Source of the DNA: Pseudomonadota bacterium
Lineage (GTDB): Bacteria; Pseudomonadota; Alphaproteobacteria; Rhizobiales; Phreatobacteraceae
Direction of reading: 5' to 3'
Length of the DNA stretch: 64,000 nucleotides
NCBI GenBank assembly: GCA_020161695.1
Contig: JAIUOO010000003.1
Span: 248,101-312,100, forward strand
A program made the position numbers and the translations under genes. This document shows, piece by piece, positions 32,542-41,712 of the stretch (the stretch's first letter is position 1; every line of letters begins with the position of its first letter). The notes beneath the pieces are model-generated. The model was not told where the DNA came from, did not search any database, and saw nothing but the letters and a program-made list of their open reading frames with translations.

Positions 32542-33713
32542 GCCCGCTCTCCGAAGGCTTTCGCCATGTCGGCGCCAAGCGGCTCGAACACCTGCACATG
32601 GCCGGGATCGAAACTGACCTGACAGATCTCTCCGGGCGCGGGCAGATAGGCGGCGGCGTGGGTCATCGCGACGGTCGAAAGGCGCTGTTCGCCGCAGGTG
32701 AGGAGCAGCCGGGTGGCCCCGGCCACCGCGAAACGGTCGACCACTTGCGCCTTGACCTGCACCGCCCCTCCGGCAGGAAGCGCCGAAGCAGGCTTCGCCT
32801 CCAGCATTTCGGGTCGGAGGCAGAGGCTGCACGCCTTGCCTTGCACGGGCTCGAAACCTCGCGCCGCCGCGCGCGGGACCTCGATGTGACCGAGCGCGGA
32901 TTCGAGCGCCATGCGGCCATCGGAGACGGCCGCGATCCTCGCGGGAATCTCGTTGAGGTCGCCGATGAACTTGGCGACGAACAGGTTCTCCGGGCTGACA
33001 TAGATGTCGTGCGGAGCGCCGGCCTGCTGGATGCGCCCGGCGCTCATCACCACCACCTTGTCCGACATCAGGGTCGCTTCCTCCTGATCATGCGTGACGA
33101 AGACGAAGGTAGTCCGCAGCGCCTTCTGGATGTCCTTCAGGCCGACCTGAAGCTGCTTGCGCAGTTGCAGGTCGAGCGCCGAGAGCGGCTCGTCGAGCAG
33201 CAGGATTGAGGGTTCGAGCACCAGCGAGCGCGCCAGCGCCACGCGCTGCTTCTGGCCGCCGGAGAGCTGGGAGATCCTGCGGTCGCCGAGGCCTGCGAGA
33301 TCGACGAGATCGAGAAAACGCTCGACCTTGGACGCGATCTCGCGCGCCTCGAGCCGGCGCAGCTTCAGGCCATAGGCGACGTTCTCCGCGACGGAGAAAT
33401 GCGGGAACAGCGCCAGGTTCTGGAACACCATGCCGATGGGGCGCTGCTGCGGCGCCAGCCCCGTCATGTCGCGCCCGTCGATCCGGATCCGCCCGCCATC
33501 GGACTCGATGAAGCCGGCGATCAGCCGCAGCAGGGTCGTCTTTCCGCAGCCCGACGGACCGAGCAGCGTCACGAAGCTTCCCGGATCGATCCCCAGCGAG
33601 ACGTTCGAGAGCACTTCCGCATTGCCGTAGCGCTTCGACACGCCGGCGATCTCGATGCTGCCCGGGGCTGAAGCGTCTTGCCCCGGGGGCTGTGCGGATA
33701 CTGGCATGGTCAC
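32538..33713 (-). CDS. ABC transporter ATP-binding protein (PotA-like, TOBE domain)
   Basis: 391 aa from ATG 33713 (33707 also possible). Walker A GPSGCGKTTLL, signature LSGGQKQRVALARSL, Walker B ILLLDEPLSALD, and a C-terminal TOBE-type region after about residue 290 that is typical of polyamine/spermidine and Fe3+/sulfate-type importers. Overlaps the PotB-like gene by 4 bp. Confidence 0.92.
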   Translation of the reverse strand: MTMPVSAQPPGQDASAPGSIEIAGVSKRYGNAEVLSNVSLGIDPGSFVTLLGPSGCGKTTLLRLIAGFIESDGGRIRIDGRDMTGLAPQQRPIGMVFQNLALFPHFSVAENVAYGLKLRRLEAREIASKVERFLDLVDLAGLGDRRISQLSGGQKQRVALARSLVLEPSILLLDEPLSALDLQLRKQLQVGLKDIQKALRTTFVFVTHDQEEATLMSDKVVVMSAGRIQQAGAPHDIYVSPENLFVAKFIGDLNEIPARIAAVSDGRMALESALGHIEVPRAAARGFEPVQGKACSLCLRPEMLEAKPASALPAGGAVQVKAQVVDRFAVAGATRLLLTCGEQRLSTVAMTHAAAYLPAPGEICQVSFDPGHVQVFEPLGADMAKAFGERA

Positions 33714-33762
33714 GGCTATGCTCTCGGTCGGGACTGTGCTGGGGGGACCTGCGGCTTCCGGC

Positions 33763-34794
33763 CTAGCGCCGGGACGCCGCCACCATCTGCTCGATCTGGT
33801 TGATGCGGTCCTCGTGGCTGGTGACGATGACGTTCCAGTCGGGCACGTACATGCGCTCCATCAGCTGGGCGCGCGTCATGCCGAGGCTCTCCTCGATCTC
33901 CTTCGGCAGCACCGCCTGATTGTTGGTCGGGATGGCGCCGGTATGGGCCGAGAGGCGCGCCTGCGCCTGGGCATCGATGAGTTCGTTGAGATAGGCGACA
34001 GTTTGCGCGCGGTCCGACGCGCCCTTCGGCACCATGACCACGTAGGGCAGCATCAGCGCGCCCTCGCGCGGGATCACCATGTCGATGTTCGTCTGCCCCT
34101 GCTTGCGCAGATGCCAGACGCGGGTCGAATAGAAGGGAACGGCGGCAACCTCGCCGCGCGCCAGCAGCGTGTTCATATGCGCCAGCGAGGTGTAGGTCGT
34201 CAGCGCATTGCCGATGACGCGGCGGAGCGGCTCAAGCCCCGGCGTGATGTTGCGGGCATCGCCGCCATTCGCGCGCGCCAGGATCGTCAGGTCGTAGGAC
34301 GAGGCATAGATGGGGCGTGTCACCGCCAGCCGGCCCTTCCAGCGCGGATCGCCGAGGTCGTTCCAGGAGCCGAAGTCCGATGCCTTGGCGAGCGTCGTGT
34401 TGAACGCGATGGCGTAGTAGGCGAAGTGGGTCGCCAGCCCGACGATCTTCCCCTGTCGATTGCGCACGATCAGTTCGGGCGAGATGTTCCGCAGAGCCGG
34501 AAACTCGGAATCCTCGAAGGCCTCGACGAGATTGGTGCGGGCGAGGCCGACCGCCTCGAAATAGGTCAGGTCGACGACGTTGTATTGCGAGGCCGTCGGC
34601 GAGCGCACGGCACCGGCGGTGTTCGGCACTTCGACCACGCGCGTCGGTATGTTGGTGCGCTGGGTGAACTGGGCCTGCAGATGCTCGCGCAGGGTGACCG
34701 CTCCCCCGCCTCCCCAGGTGGCATGAATGACATCCGCCTGCGTCGCCATGGAACTTGCGGCCAAAAGTGCAATCGAGCAGAGCAAACGCTTCAT
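33763..34794 (-). CDS. Periplasmic substrate-binding protein (PotD-like, extracellular solute-binding family)
   Basis: 343 aa from ATG 34794, preceded by GGGGGGA; the longer frame upstream is not needed. Sec signal MKRLLCSIALLAASSMATQA with cleavage before DVIHATWGGGG. The mature part has the two-lobe polyamine/iron binding family pattern. It delivers ligand to the PotABC-like complex encoded immediately downstream. The ligand is unknown; the acidic residues of true polyamine sites cannot be placed with confidence. Confidence 0.88.
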   Translation of the reverse strand: MKRLLCSIALLAASSMATQADVIHATWGGGGAVTLREHLQAQFTQRTNIPTRVVEVPNTAGAVRSPTASQYNVVDLTYFEAVGLARTNLVEAFEDSEFPALRNISPELIVRNRQGKIVGLATHFAYYAIAFNTTLAKASDFGSWNDLGDPRWKGRLAVTRPIYASSYDLTILARANGGDARNITPGLEPLRRVIGNALTTYTSLAHMNTLLARGEVAAVPFYSTRVWHLRKQGQTNIDMVIPREGALMLPYVVMVPKGASDRAQTVAYLNELIDAQAQARLSAHTGAIPTNNQAVLPKEIEESLGMTRAQLMERMYVPDWNVIVTSHEDRINQIEQMVAASRR

Positions 34795-34970
34795 CGGTCC
34801 CCCCATCTGGTTCGGTGCCGCCGCGCCCAAAATCCGCAGCACGGCGACAGTCCGGTGAGACGGCAGGCTTGGCAAATTCAAAGGGCACCGAACTTGATAA
34901 CCCAGGATTATGTCTTTGATTGCATCGCACAATAGCCCTTCCGGGTTGGCGGGCATGCAGGCGGCGATGG

Positions 34971-34991
34971 CTCATTCGTTCAGTGAATGAG
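34971..34991. promoter_or_regulatory. Inverted repeat CTCATTC-N7-GAATGAG between divergent transporter and M81 genes
   Basis: Perfect 7-bp arms in the 295-bp gap between the binding-protein gene (start 34794, minus) and the M81 gene (start 35090, plus). It could be an operator; no regulator gene is adjacent. The rest of the gap shows no gene. Confidence 0.35.
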
Positions 34992-35089
34992 ATTGCGGGT
35001 CGTTTGAATTTGGCCGCCGCTGGCGCTGCTCCTACGCTCTTCTGGTCGGGCCGTGGCCGTTGGCGGCAGCCGGAATCCGGGAGCGTTCA

Positions 35090-36562
35090 GTGGCACGCAT
35101 CTTCATCGGCGGCATCGCGACCGAGACCAATACCTTCTCGCCGGTGCCCACCGGACTATCCGACTTCAAGGCCTGCGGCCTCCATCACGGCGACGCGACC
35201 GCCCGCGAGCCAAGCCACTTCACCGCACCGCTTCATGTCTGGCGGCAGCGCGCCGAGGCCGATGGCCACGTGATCGTCGAGGGGCTGATGGCCTTCGCCG
35301 AACCGGGCGGCACGACAACCCGCGCGGCCTGGGACACACTGAGGCAGCGATTGCTGTCCGATGTCGTCGCGGCGGGGCGATGCGACCTGATCCTGCTCAA
35401 CCTCCACGGCGCCATGATCGCGGACGGGCAGGACGATTGCGAAGGCGAGCTTCTGGCGGCGCTGCGGCAGCACGTCGGCCCGGCCGTCGTCATTGCCGCG
35501 GAACTCGACCCGCACTGCCATCTGACGCCCGCCATGGTGGCATCGGCCGACCTGCTCGTGGCCTACAAGGAATATCCCCATACTGACATCGTCGAGACCG
35601 CCGGCCGCCTCTACGATCTCGCCTCCCTTGTCCTCGGCGGCAGCCTGAGGCCCGTGGCCGGCGTGTGCGACTGCCACATGCTCAACGTCTGGCCGACGGT
35701 GAACCAGCCCATGGCGGACTTCGTCGGCAGGATGAGGGCGCGCGAGGCCGATGGCTCGGCCGTCGCATCGGTGAGCTTCTGCCACGGCTTCGCGCTCGCC
35801 GATATTCCCGACCTCGGATCGCGGATGCTCGTCTATTCCGATGGCGATGCTGACCTGGCGCGCAGCGAGGCAAGAGCCTTCGCGCGGCAGCTCTGGGATA
35901 TGCGCGATGAGACACGCCGCATCACGCTGGACGAGGTCGAGGGCATCGACAAGGCGCTCCGGGCGGAACGCGGCCCGGTCGTTGTCGCCGACACCGCCGA
36001 CAATCCCGGCGCCGGCGCGGGCGGCGACAGCACTCACCTTCTCCGCGAGCTCGTCCGGCGCCGCGTCTCGGGAGCCGTCAGCGGGCTGCACTACGATCCC
36101 ATGGCGGTGGCAGTGTGCCGGGCCTCGGGCGTCGGCGGCCGGCTGCAATTGCGGATCGGCGGCAAGCTCGGGCCGCACTCAGGCCCGCCCCTCGATCTGG
36201 ACGTCGTCGTGCGGGCGCTTGCCGAGACGCACAGCCAAGCCTCGGTCGGTGGCCAGCGAACGCCTCTCGGCGCGGCGGCCTGGGTGGAAGCCGACGGCAT
36301 CGACATCGTTCTCTGCGAAAGGCGCACGCAGACGCTCCACCCCGACGCCTTCACCAGCCTCGGCCTGAGTCTCGACGACAAGTCCATCGTCTGCGTCAAG
36401 TCGATCCAGCACTTTCACACGGGGTTTGCCCCCGTTGCCGCCGAGATCATCTACGTGCGGACGTCCGCGGCCGTCCGCTTCGAGGGGCCGGTCTCGCCCT
36501 ATCGCCGCAGGAACCCCGACTACTGGCCTCTGGTCGAGCGGCCTTCCGGCCTTGCGTGGTGA
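35090..36562 (+). CDS. M81-family metallopeptidase (MlrC-like)
   Basis: 490 aa from GTG 35090, with GGGAG 6 nt upstream. The N-terminal M81 domain opens with FIGGIATETNTFSP and carries likely zinc ligands in ELDPHCHLTP and KEYPHTDIVE. The MlrC C-terminal domain follows after about residue 300 (ADTADNPGAGAGGDST). MlrC cleaves the last peptides of microcystin degradation, but most relatives are in peptide/amine uptake clusters and have unknown small-peptide substrates. Being divergent from a Pot-like importer suggests that it hydrolyses what the importer brings in. Confidence 0.88.
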   Translation: MARIFIGGIATETNTFSPVPTGLSDFKACGLHHGDATAREPSHFTAPLHVWRQRAEADGHVIVEGLMAFAEPGGTTTRAAWDTLRQRLLSDVVAAGRCDLILLNLHGAMIADGQDDCEGELLAALRQHVGPAVVIAAELDPHCHLTPAMVASADLLVAYKEYPHTDIVETAGRLYDLASLVLGGSLRPVAGVCDCHMLNVWPTVNQPMADFVGRMRAREADGSAVASVSFCHGFALADIPDLGSRMLVYSDGDADLARSEARAFARQLWDMRDETRRITLDEVEGIDKALRAERGPVVVADTADNPGAGAGGDSTHLLRELVRRRVSGAVSGLHYDPMAVAVCRASGVGGRLQLRIGGKLGPHSGPPLDLDVVVRALAETHSQASVGGQRTPLGAAAWVEADGIDIVLCERRTQTLHPDAFTSLGLSLDDKSIVCVKSIQHFHTGFAPVAAEIIYVRTSAAVRFEGPVSPYRRRNPDYWPLVERPSGLAW

Positions 36563-36587
36563 TGCCGGGCGATCCTGCGGGCTCAGG

Positions 36588-37037
36588 TCAGACCTTGACC
36601 TCGCTCAGCGCCTTGGCGAAAGCCTGAAAGAACTGGTCGGCAAGCTTGCGCGAGGTAGCGACGATCAGGCGGCTGCCGAGCGCCGCGAGCTTGCCGCCGA
36701 TCTCGGCCTTGGCCTCGTAGGTCAGGATCGTGCCGTCGCCATCCTCGGCGAGACGCACCTGCGAGCTGCCCTTGGCAAATCCGGCAATGCCGCCATTGCC
36801 CTGTCCGACGATCCGGCAACTGGCCGGCGCGTCGATGTCCGTGAGTTCGACCGTCCCGGAGAAGGTCGCCGAGACCGGCCCGACCTTGAGCTGCACCTTG
36901 GCGGCGAAACTCGTCGGCGAGGTTTGCTCCACCTCCTTGCAGCCGGGAATGCAGCGCTTCAGCGTCTCGACGTCGAACAGCGCGCGCCAGACGAGATCGC
37001 GCGGCGCCGCGATGCGGTGCTCGCCAACAATATCCAT
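36588..37037 (-). CDS. CoxG/SRPBCC-family protein
   Basis: 149 aa. Helix-grip (SRPBCC) fold of the CoxG family: MDIVGEHRIAAPRDLVWRAL, CIPGCKEVE, then alternating strands, and a C-terminal helix FFQAFAKAL. In CO oxidisers CoxG anchors the Mo hydroxylase to the membrane; relatives go with other Mo hydroxylases. It is the last gene of the operon that begins with the Mo hydroxylase genes at 45442, 18 bp after livF. GGGAGAGG precedes the ATG. Confidence 0.88.
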   Translation of the reverse strand: MDIVGEHRIAAPRDLVWRALFDVETLKRCIPGCKEVEQTSPTSFAAKVQLKVGPVSATFSGTVELTDIDAPASCRIVGQGNGGIAGFAKGSSQVRLAEDGDGTILTYEAKAEIGGKLAALGSRLIVATSRKLADQFFQAFAKALSEVKV

Positions 37038-37055
37038 GATCCTCTCCCGTGAAAC

Positions 37056-37766
37056 TCAGACGGCGCAGTAGCGCTCCTGAATATCCTTGTCGGCGAGCAG
37101 CGCCGCGGCGCTGCTCTCGTGGACGACCTCGCCCTGGTCGATGATCACCGCCCGGTCGGCGAGCTTCAGCGCCCATTCGACGTTCTGCTCGACGAGCAGC
37201 AGTGTGACGCCGGAATCGCGCAGGCGGCGGAACAGCACGCCCATCTCCTCGACAAGGACCGGCATGATGCCTTCGGAGGGCTCGTCCAGCAGGATCATCT
37301 TGGGACGCGCGATCATGGCGCGGGCGATGGCCAGCATCTGCTGCTCGCCGCCGGACATCGTCGTGCCCTGCTGGTCGAGCCGCTCCTTCAGGCGCGGAAA
37401 GCTCTCGGCGATCTCGTCGATGGCCTGCTTCTCGTCGATGCCGGCGCGGCTCGCCACGAGGCCGAGCTGCAGGTTCTCGCGAACGGTGAGCCCGGGAACG
37501 ATGCGGCGCTCTTCGGGTACGTAGGCGAGGCCGCGGCCGAACCGTGCATGAGCCGGCAGCGGCAGCAGGCTGGTGCCGTCGAAACGGACCTCGCCGGCCG
37601 CGCGCGGCATCAGGCCCATGACGGAGCGGATGGTTGTGGTCTTGCCGGCGCCGTTGCGGCCGACCAGCGCGACGATCTCGCCCTTGTCCACCCGCAGCGA
37701 CACGCCGTGCAGGATGTGGCTGGCGCCATACCAGGCGTTGAGGCCCTTGATCTCAAGCATAGCCAT
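37056..37766 (-). CDS. livF: Liv-type ABC transporter ATP-binding protein (LivF)
   Basis: 236 aa, normal for LivF. Walker A GRNGAGKTTTI, signature MSGGEQQMLAIARAM, Walker B MILLDEPSEGI. Overlaps the end of the livG-type gene by 14 bp. Energises a branched-chain-amino-acid-type importer whose real ligand is probably the substrate of the Mo hydroxylase in the same operon. Confidence 0.92.
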   Translation of the reverse strand: MAMLEIKGLNAWYGASHILHGVSLRVDKGEIVALVGRNGAGKTTTIRSVMGLMPRAAGEVRFDGTSLLPLPAHARFGRGLAYVPEERRIVPGLTVRENLQLGLVASRAGIDEKQAIDEIAESFPRLKERLDQQGTTMSGGEQQMLAIARAMIARPKMILLDEPSEGIMPVLVEEMGVLFRRLRDSGVTLLLVEQNVEWALKLADRAVIIDQGEVVHESSAAALLADKDIQERYCAV

Positions 37767-38508
37767 CGTTCTGTCCGAGATAGACGCGGCGGACCTCTGA
37801 ATCCGCCTGGATGTGCTGCGGCGTGCCGTCGGCGATCAGGCGGCCGTGATGCAGCACGAGGATGCGGTCCGAAAGGCCGAGGATCATCTTCATCTTGTGC
37901 TCGACGAGCAGGATGGTCCGGTCGGCCGCCAGCTTCTCGATCAGCGCCACCATGTCCTTCGTCTCCTCCGGGCCCATGCCGGCGGTCGGCTCGTCGAGGA
38001 GCAGGAGTTCGGGTTCGGCCACCAGAGCTATGGCGATTTCCAGCGCCCTCTGCTGGCCGTGGGCGAGGAACTTGGCGGTAGCGCCGCGCTGCTGAGACAG
38101 TCCGACGGCCGCCAGCGCCGCATCGGCCTTGTCGTCCAGCTCGGGCAGCCGGCTGCGGTCGGTCCAGATGTCATAGCGCGCCCGGAAGGCCTGCGCCGCC
38201 ACGCGGACGTTCTCGTGGACGCTGAGATCCGGGAAGATATTGGTGATCTGGTAGGACCGGGCGATGCCGAGATGGACGAAGCGGTGCTGCGGCGTCCCCG
38301 TCAGGTCCTGTCCCTTGAACCGGATCGAGCCGGTCGAGGGCGGCAGCACGCCGGACAGGACGTTGAAGAAGGTGCTCTTGCCGGCGCCATTGGGGCCGAT
38401 GATGGCTGTCACCTTGTTCGGCTCGAACGACGCCGTCACACCTTCGAGCGCGACGAAGCCGCCGAAGCGCCGGCCGACATTCTCGACCGCGAGCAGAGGC
38501 GCGTTCAT
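37753..38508 (-). CDS. livG: Liv-type ABC transporter ATP-binding protein (LivG)
   Basis: 251 aa from ATG 38508 (ATGA overlap with livM). Walker A GPNGAGKSTFF, Walker B LLLLDEPTAGM, and the LivG-type insert near TGTPQHRFVHLGIARSYQ. In place of LSGGQ the signature region reads LAHGQQRALEIAIAL, a known LivG variation. The long upstream frame extension to 39210 is antisense shadow and not part of the gene. Confidence 0.92.
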   Translation of the reverse strand: MNAPLLAVENVGRRFGGFVALEGVTASFEPNKVTAIIGPNGAGKSTFFNVLSGVLPPSTGSIRFKGQDLTGTPQHRFVHLGIARSYQITNIFPDLSVHENVRVAAQAFRARYDIWTDRSRLPELDDKADAALAAVGLSQQRGATAKFLAHGQQRALEIAIALVAEPELLLLDEPTAGMGPEETKDMVALIEKLAADRTILLVEHKMKMILGLSDRILVLHHGRLIADGTPQHIQADSEVRRVYLGQNDGYA

Positions 38509-39503
38509 CGTCCGGCCCTCCAGGAGAGCGCCGTGCCCCAGATGCCCTTGGGCAGGAACAGCACGAACAGGATGAACACCGAGCCGACGACGATCTGCCA
38601 GTGCGACGTCCACAGCGAGATCACGTCCTCCATCAGAAGGAAGGCGAGCGCGCCGACGAAGGGGCCGAAGAACGAGCCCGCGCCGCCGAGCAGCGTCATC
38701 ATCACGATCATGCCGGAGGTGTGGTAGTGCAGCGTGTCGAGCGGCACGATGGCGAGGTGCAGCGCCGACATCGTTCCGGCCAGCGCGCAGATCAGCCCCG
38801 AGAGCGTGAAGGACAGGAGCTTGGTGCGCTCCACGTCGTAGCCGCAGGCGCGCGCGCGCGTCTCGTTCTCGCGGATCGCCTCGATCGCCGCGCCGAAGGG
38901 CGAGTTGAGGATGCGCGAGACCAGCCATAGCGCGAGCGCCGCGAAGATCATCAGCACATAGTATTTCGCGACCGGGTTGAGGAAATCGACGGCGACGCCG
39001 AACAGCGAGATCTTCGCGACGGTGAAGCCGCGCAGGCCATTCTCGCCGCCGGTCCAGGACGAGGCCTGCAGCGCCGCGTAGTAGACGAGCTGCGACAGCG
39101 CGAGCGTCACCATCGAGAAGTAGATGCCGCGCGTGCGGATCGACAAAAGGCCGATCACCACCGCGAGCGCGCCGCCGAACACGACGCCAAGCGCGACTGC
39201 GACGAACCACGGCAGGCCGAACTGGCCGATGGCGATGCCGGTGGCATAGGCGCCCGCGCCGAAGAAGGCCGCGTGGCCGAAGGACAGGAGCCCCGTATAG
39301 CCGAACAGCAGGTTGTAGCCGACGGCGATCAGCCCGTAGATCAGCACGTTCACCGCCAGCGCCTTGGACGGCAGGACCCAGGGCAGCAGGCAGAGCGCGA
39401 GGATGGTCAGCGGCACGCGCCAGGCGGTCAGCGTGGCGACGAGGCCGGCGGGCCGTGCAGCCGCTGCGGCCATGACGGGGAGCGGCGAGGATTGGGAGGT
39501 CAT
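38505..39503 (-). CDS. livM: Liv-type ABC transporter permease (LivM)
   Basis: 332 aa, eight to ten membrane helices, with the family segments GLIAVGYNLLFGYTGLLSFG and ENETRARACGYDVERTKLL. Forms the channel with LivH, 13 bp downstream of it. Confidence 0.92.
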   Translation of the reverse strand: MTSQSSPLPVMAAAAARPAGLVATLTAWRVPLTILALCLLPWVLPSKALAVNVLIYGLIAVGYNLLFGYTGLLSFGHAAFFGAGAYATGIAIGQFGLPWFVAVALGVVFGGALAVVIGLLSIRTRGIYFSMVTLALSQLVYYAALQASSWTGGENGLRGFTVAKISLFGVAVDFLNPVAKYYVLMIFAALALWLVSRILNSPFGAAIEAIRENETRARACGYDVERTKLLSFTLSGLICALAGTMSALHLAIVPLDTLHYHTSGMIVMMTLLGGAGSFFGPFVGALAFLLMEDVISLWTSHWQIVVGSVFILFVLFLPKGIWGTALSWRAGR

Positions 39504-39516
39504 CGGAGCTTTCCCC

Positions 39517-40392
39517 TCAATGCCCGGCCACGGCGCGGCCGAACAGGCCCTGCGGCCTGACCAGCAGCACCAGCGCCATCAGCGCGAACATCACGATGGT
39601 CGCCATCTCGGGCGCGAACAGCGCGGTCATGCTGACCGCGACGCCAACGAGCAACCCGGCGACGACCGCGCCGATCAGCGAACCCATGCCGCCGATGACC
39701 GTGACGACGAAGGCCTCCGCCAGCACCAGCGCACCCATTTCGGGGCTGACATTGCGCATCGGCGCGGCGAGCACGCCGCCGAGCGCGGTCAGCCCGATGC
39801 CGAGGCCGAAGACCATGAGCCAGACCCTGCCGATATCGACGCCCAGAACCCGCATGATCAGCGGATCGCGCGCGCCGGCGCGGACGATCAACCCGTACTT
39901 GGTCTTCTCGAGGAACAGCCAGAGCAGCACGAGCACCGCCGCCACGACGCCGACCACGAACAGCCGGTAGACCGGGAAGAAGCCGATGCCGAGATCGGCG
40001 ACGCCCGACAGCAGTGCCGGCGTCTCGAACGGTATGCCGTCGCTGCCGAACACGATGCGCACCGCCTCGACCAGCACATAGCCGAGACCGAAGGTCAGCA
40101 GCAGCGGATCGTCCACCGAGCGCTTGTAGAGCGGCCGGATCAGCAGGAACTCGATGGCCATGCCGAAGGCGCCGATCGCGAGGGGCGCGATCAGCAGCCC
40201 CCACCAGAAGCTGCCGGTCAGCGAGGCGACCCACAGGCCGGCATAGGCGCCGACCATGAACAGCGCGCCATGGGCGAAGTTCACCACGCCCAGCATGCCG
40301 AAAATGATCGACAGGCCGAGCGCGACCATGATGAGGATCGCGCCGAGCGCGACCCCCGAGAACAGCTGCATGGCGATGAGTTCGGCGTCCAT
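39517..40392 (-). CDS. livH: Liv-type ABC transporter permease (LivH)
   Basis: 291 aa from ATG 40392 (MDAELIAMQLFSG). Family mark GLSIIFGMLGVVNFAHG in the first helices and GGMGSLIGAVVAGLLVG near the end. It follows the binding-protein gene by 40 bp. Confidence 0.92.
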   Translation of the reverse strand: MDAELIAMQLFSGVALGAILIMVALGLSIIFGMLGVVNFAHGALFMVGAYAGLWVASLTGSFWWGLLIAPLAIGAFGMAIEFLLIRPLYKRSVDDPLLLTFGLGYVLVEAVRIVFGSDGIPFETPALLSGVADLGIGFFPVYRLFVVGVVAAVLVLLWLFLEKTKYGLIVRAGARDPLIMRVLGVDIGRVWLMVFGLGIGLTALGGVLAAPMRNVSPEMGALVLAEAFVVTVIGGMGSLIGAVVAGLLVGVAVSMTALFAPEMATIVMFALMALVLLVRPQGLFGRAVAGH

Positions 40393-40432
40393 GGCGGGCC
40401 CTGGGCTCCTTGCGGCGGGAGTAATCTGCGCG

Positions 40433-41677
40433 TCAGGCCGGGAAGCCGAGCTCGGAGCAGGTCCGAAGCATGGTTTCCGAGGCCGGCTCGGTCGCCAGGA
40501 CATTGAACAGGTCGGCATCGCCCTTCATGTCCGCGCGCTTCTTGGATTCCAGCACCAGCACCGACTGCATCGACTGGTGATCGCACTTGCGGTAGCTCTG
40601 CGCGCCCTTGGCGACGTCGTATTTCAGCTCTTCCAGCGCGGCGACGACCTTGTCCGTGTCGGTGCCGCCGGCCGCCTGCATGGCGAGCAGCAGCGAATAG
40701 ACGCCGGTGAAGCCATAGGCGCCGTAGTCAGTCGGGACAGCGCCGCCATGGGCCGCGCGGAACGCGTCGTTGAACGCCTTGGCCGAGGGAATGGACTGCT
40801 CCAGGCCCCAGTAGTAATTGGCGCCGCCGACGACGCCGGCAAAGGCGTCCGGACCGATGGCGAGACGCTGGTTGTGCAGCAGCACCGGCACCACGATCCG
40901 GGCGTTGCGGTTCATGCCGAAATCGACCGCCTGCTTGATCGAATTGGCCTGGTCGCGGCCGAAATTGGCGATGCACAGAATGTCCGGCCGCATGGCGCGC
41001 AGGCGCGGCATGAAGGTCGAATAATCGGGTGCACCGAAGGGATGCAGGATCTCGCCGACACTCTCCGCGCCGAGCGCGGCCTGCGCCCGCTTGAAGCCGC
41101 GCAGCATCTCGTGGCCGTAGGCGTAGTCGGCGACGAGATAGGCGACCTTCGAGCCGCGCTTGAACGTGTGCTTGGCCACCGCCGCTGTGGTCATGTGCGG
41201 GTTCAGCGCCTCGTGGAAGGTGAAGCGGCTGAAATCCTTGACCTCGTTGATAGTGTCGGACTGGCTGATCGACACGTAGATGACGCCGCGGGCGCGCGTC
41301 ACCTCGTTGACCGCGAGCTGGACGGCGCTCGACAGCGCGCCGACGATGGCATGGGCCTTGTCCTTCTCGATCAGTTCCAGCGTGCGGGTCGCCGCCTCGC
41401 CGGCATTGAGCTTGTCGTCGCGCACCAGCAGCTCGACCTTGCGGCCGGCGACGCCGCCCTTGTCGTTGATCAGCTTGACGGCGAGCTCGGCGCTGCGCAC
41501 CTGATCGCGCGCCTCGGCCGCGAAGGGGCCGGTCAGCGGCGTCGGGAAGCCGATGCGGACGGTATCGGCGCCCTGCGCGTTCGCCACCCACGGGGCAGCG
41601 ACGAGGCTGGCGCCGGCTGCCATCAGCACGGTGCGGCGCGACGGTGACGGGAAGCGGCTGTTGATCATCGTGGTCAT
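40433..41677 (-). CDS. Liv-type periplasmic substrate-binding protein (LivK-like)
   Basis: 414 aa from ATG 41677, preceded by a perfect AGGAGG. The N-terminal signal is twin-arginine-like (SRRTVLMAAGASLVAAPWV, ending near NAQ). The mature start VRIGFPTPLTGPFA is typical of Peripla_BP_6 receptors. It is the first transporter gene after the Mo hydroxylase genes. The family binds amino acids, amides, urea and aromatic acids; ligand not determined. Confidence 0.9.
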   Translation of the reverse strand: MTTMINSRFPSPSRRTVLMAAGASLVAAPWVANAQGADTVRIGFPTPLTGPFAAEARDQVRSAELAVKLINDKGGVAGRKVELLVRDDKLNAGEAATRTLELIEKDKAHAIVGALSSAVQLAVNEVTRARGVIYVSISQSDTINEVKDFSRFTFHEALNPHMTTAAVAKHTFKRGSKVAYLVADYAYGHEMLRGFKRAQAALGAESVGEILHPFGAPDYSTFMPRLRAMRPDILCIANFGRDQANSIKQAVDFGMNRNARIVVPVLLHNQRLAIGPDAFAGVVGGANYYWGLEQSIPSAKAFNDAFRAAHGGAVPTDYGAYGFTGVYSLLLAMQAAGGTDTDKVVAALEELKYDVAKGAQSYRKCDHQSMQSVLVLESKKRADMKGDADLFNVLATEPASETMLRTCSELGFPA

Positions 41678-41712
41678 TCGTTCCTCCTGATGTCTGCTCT
41701 CGTTGTGTCGGC

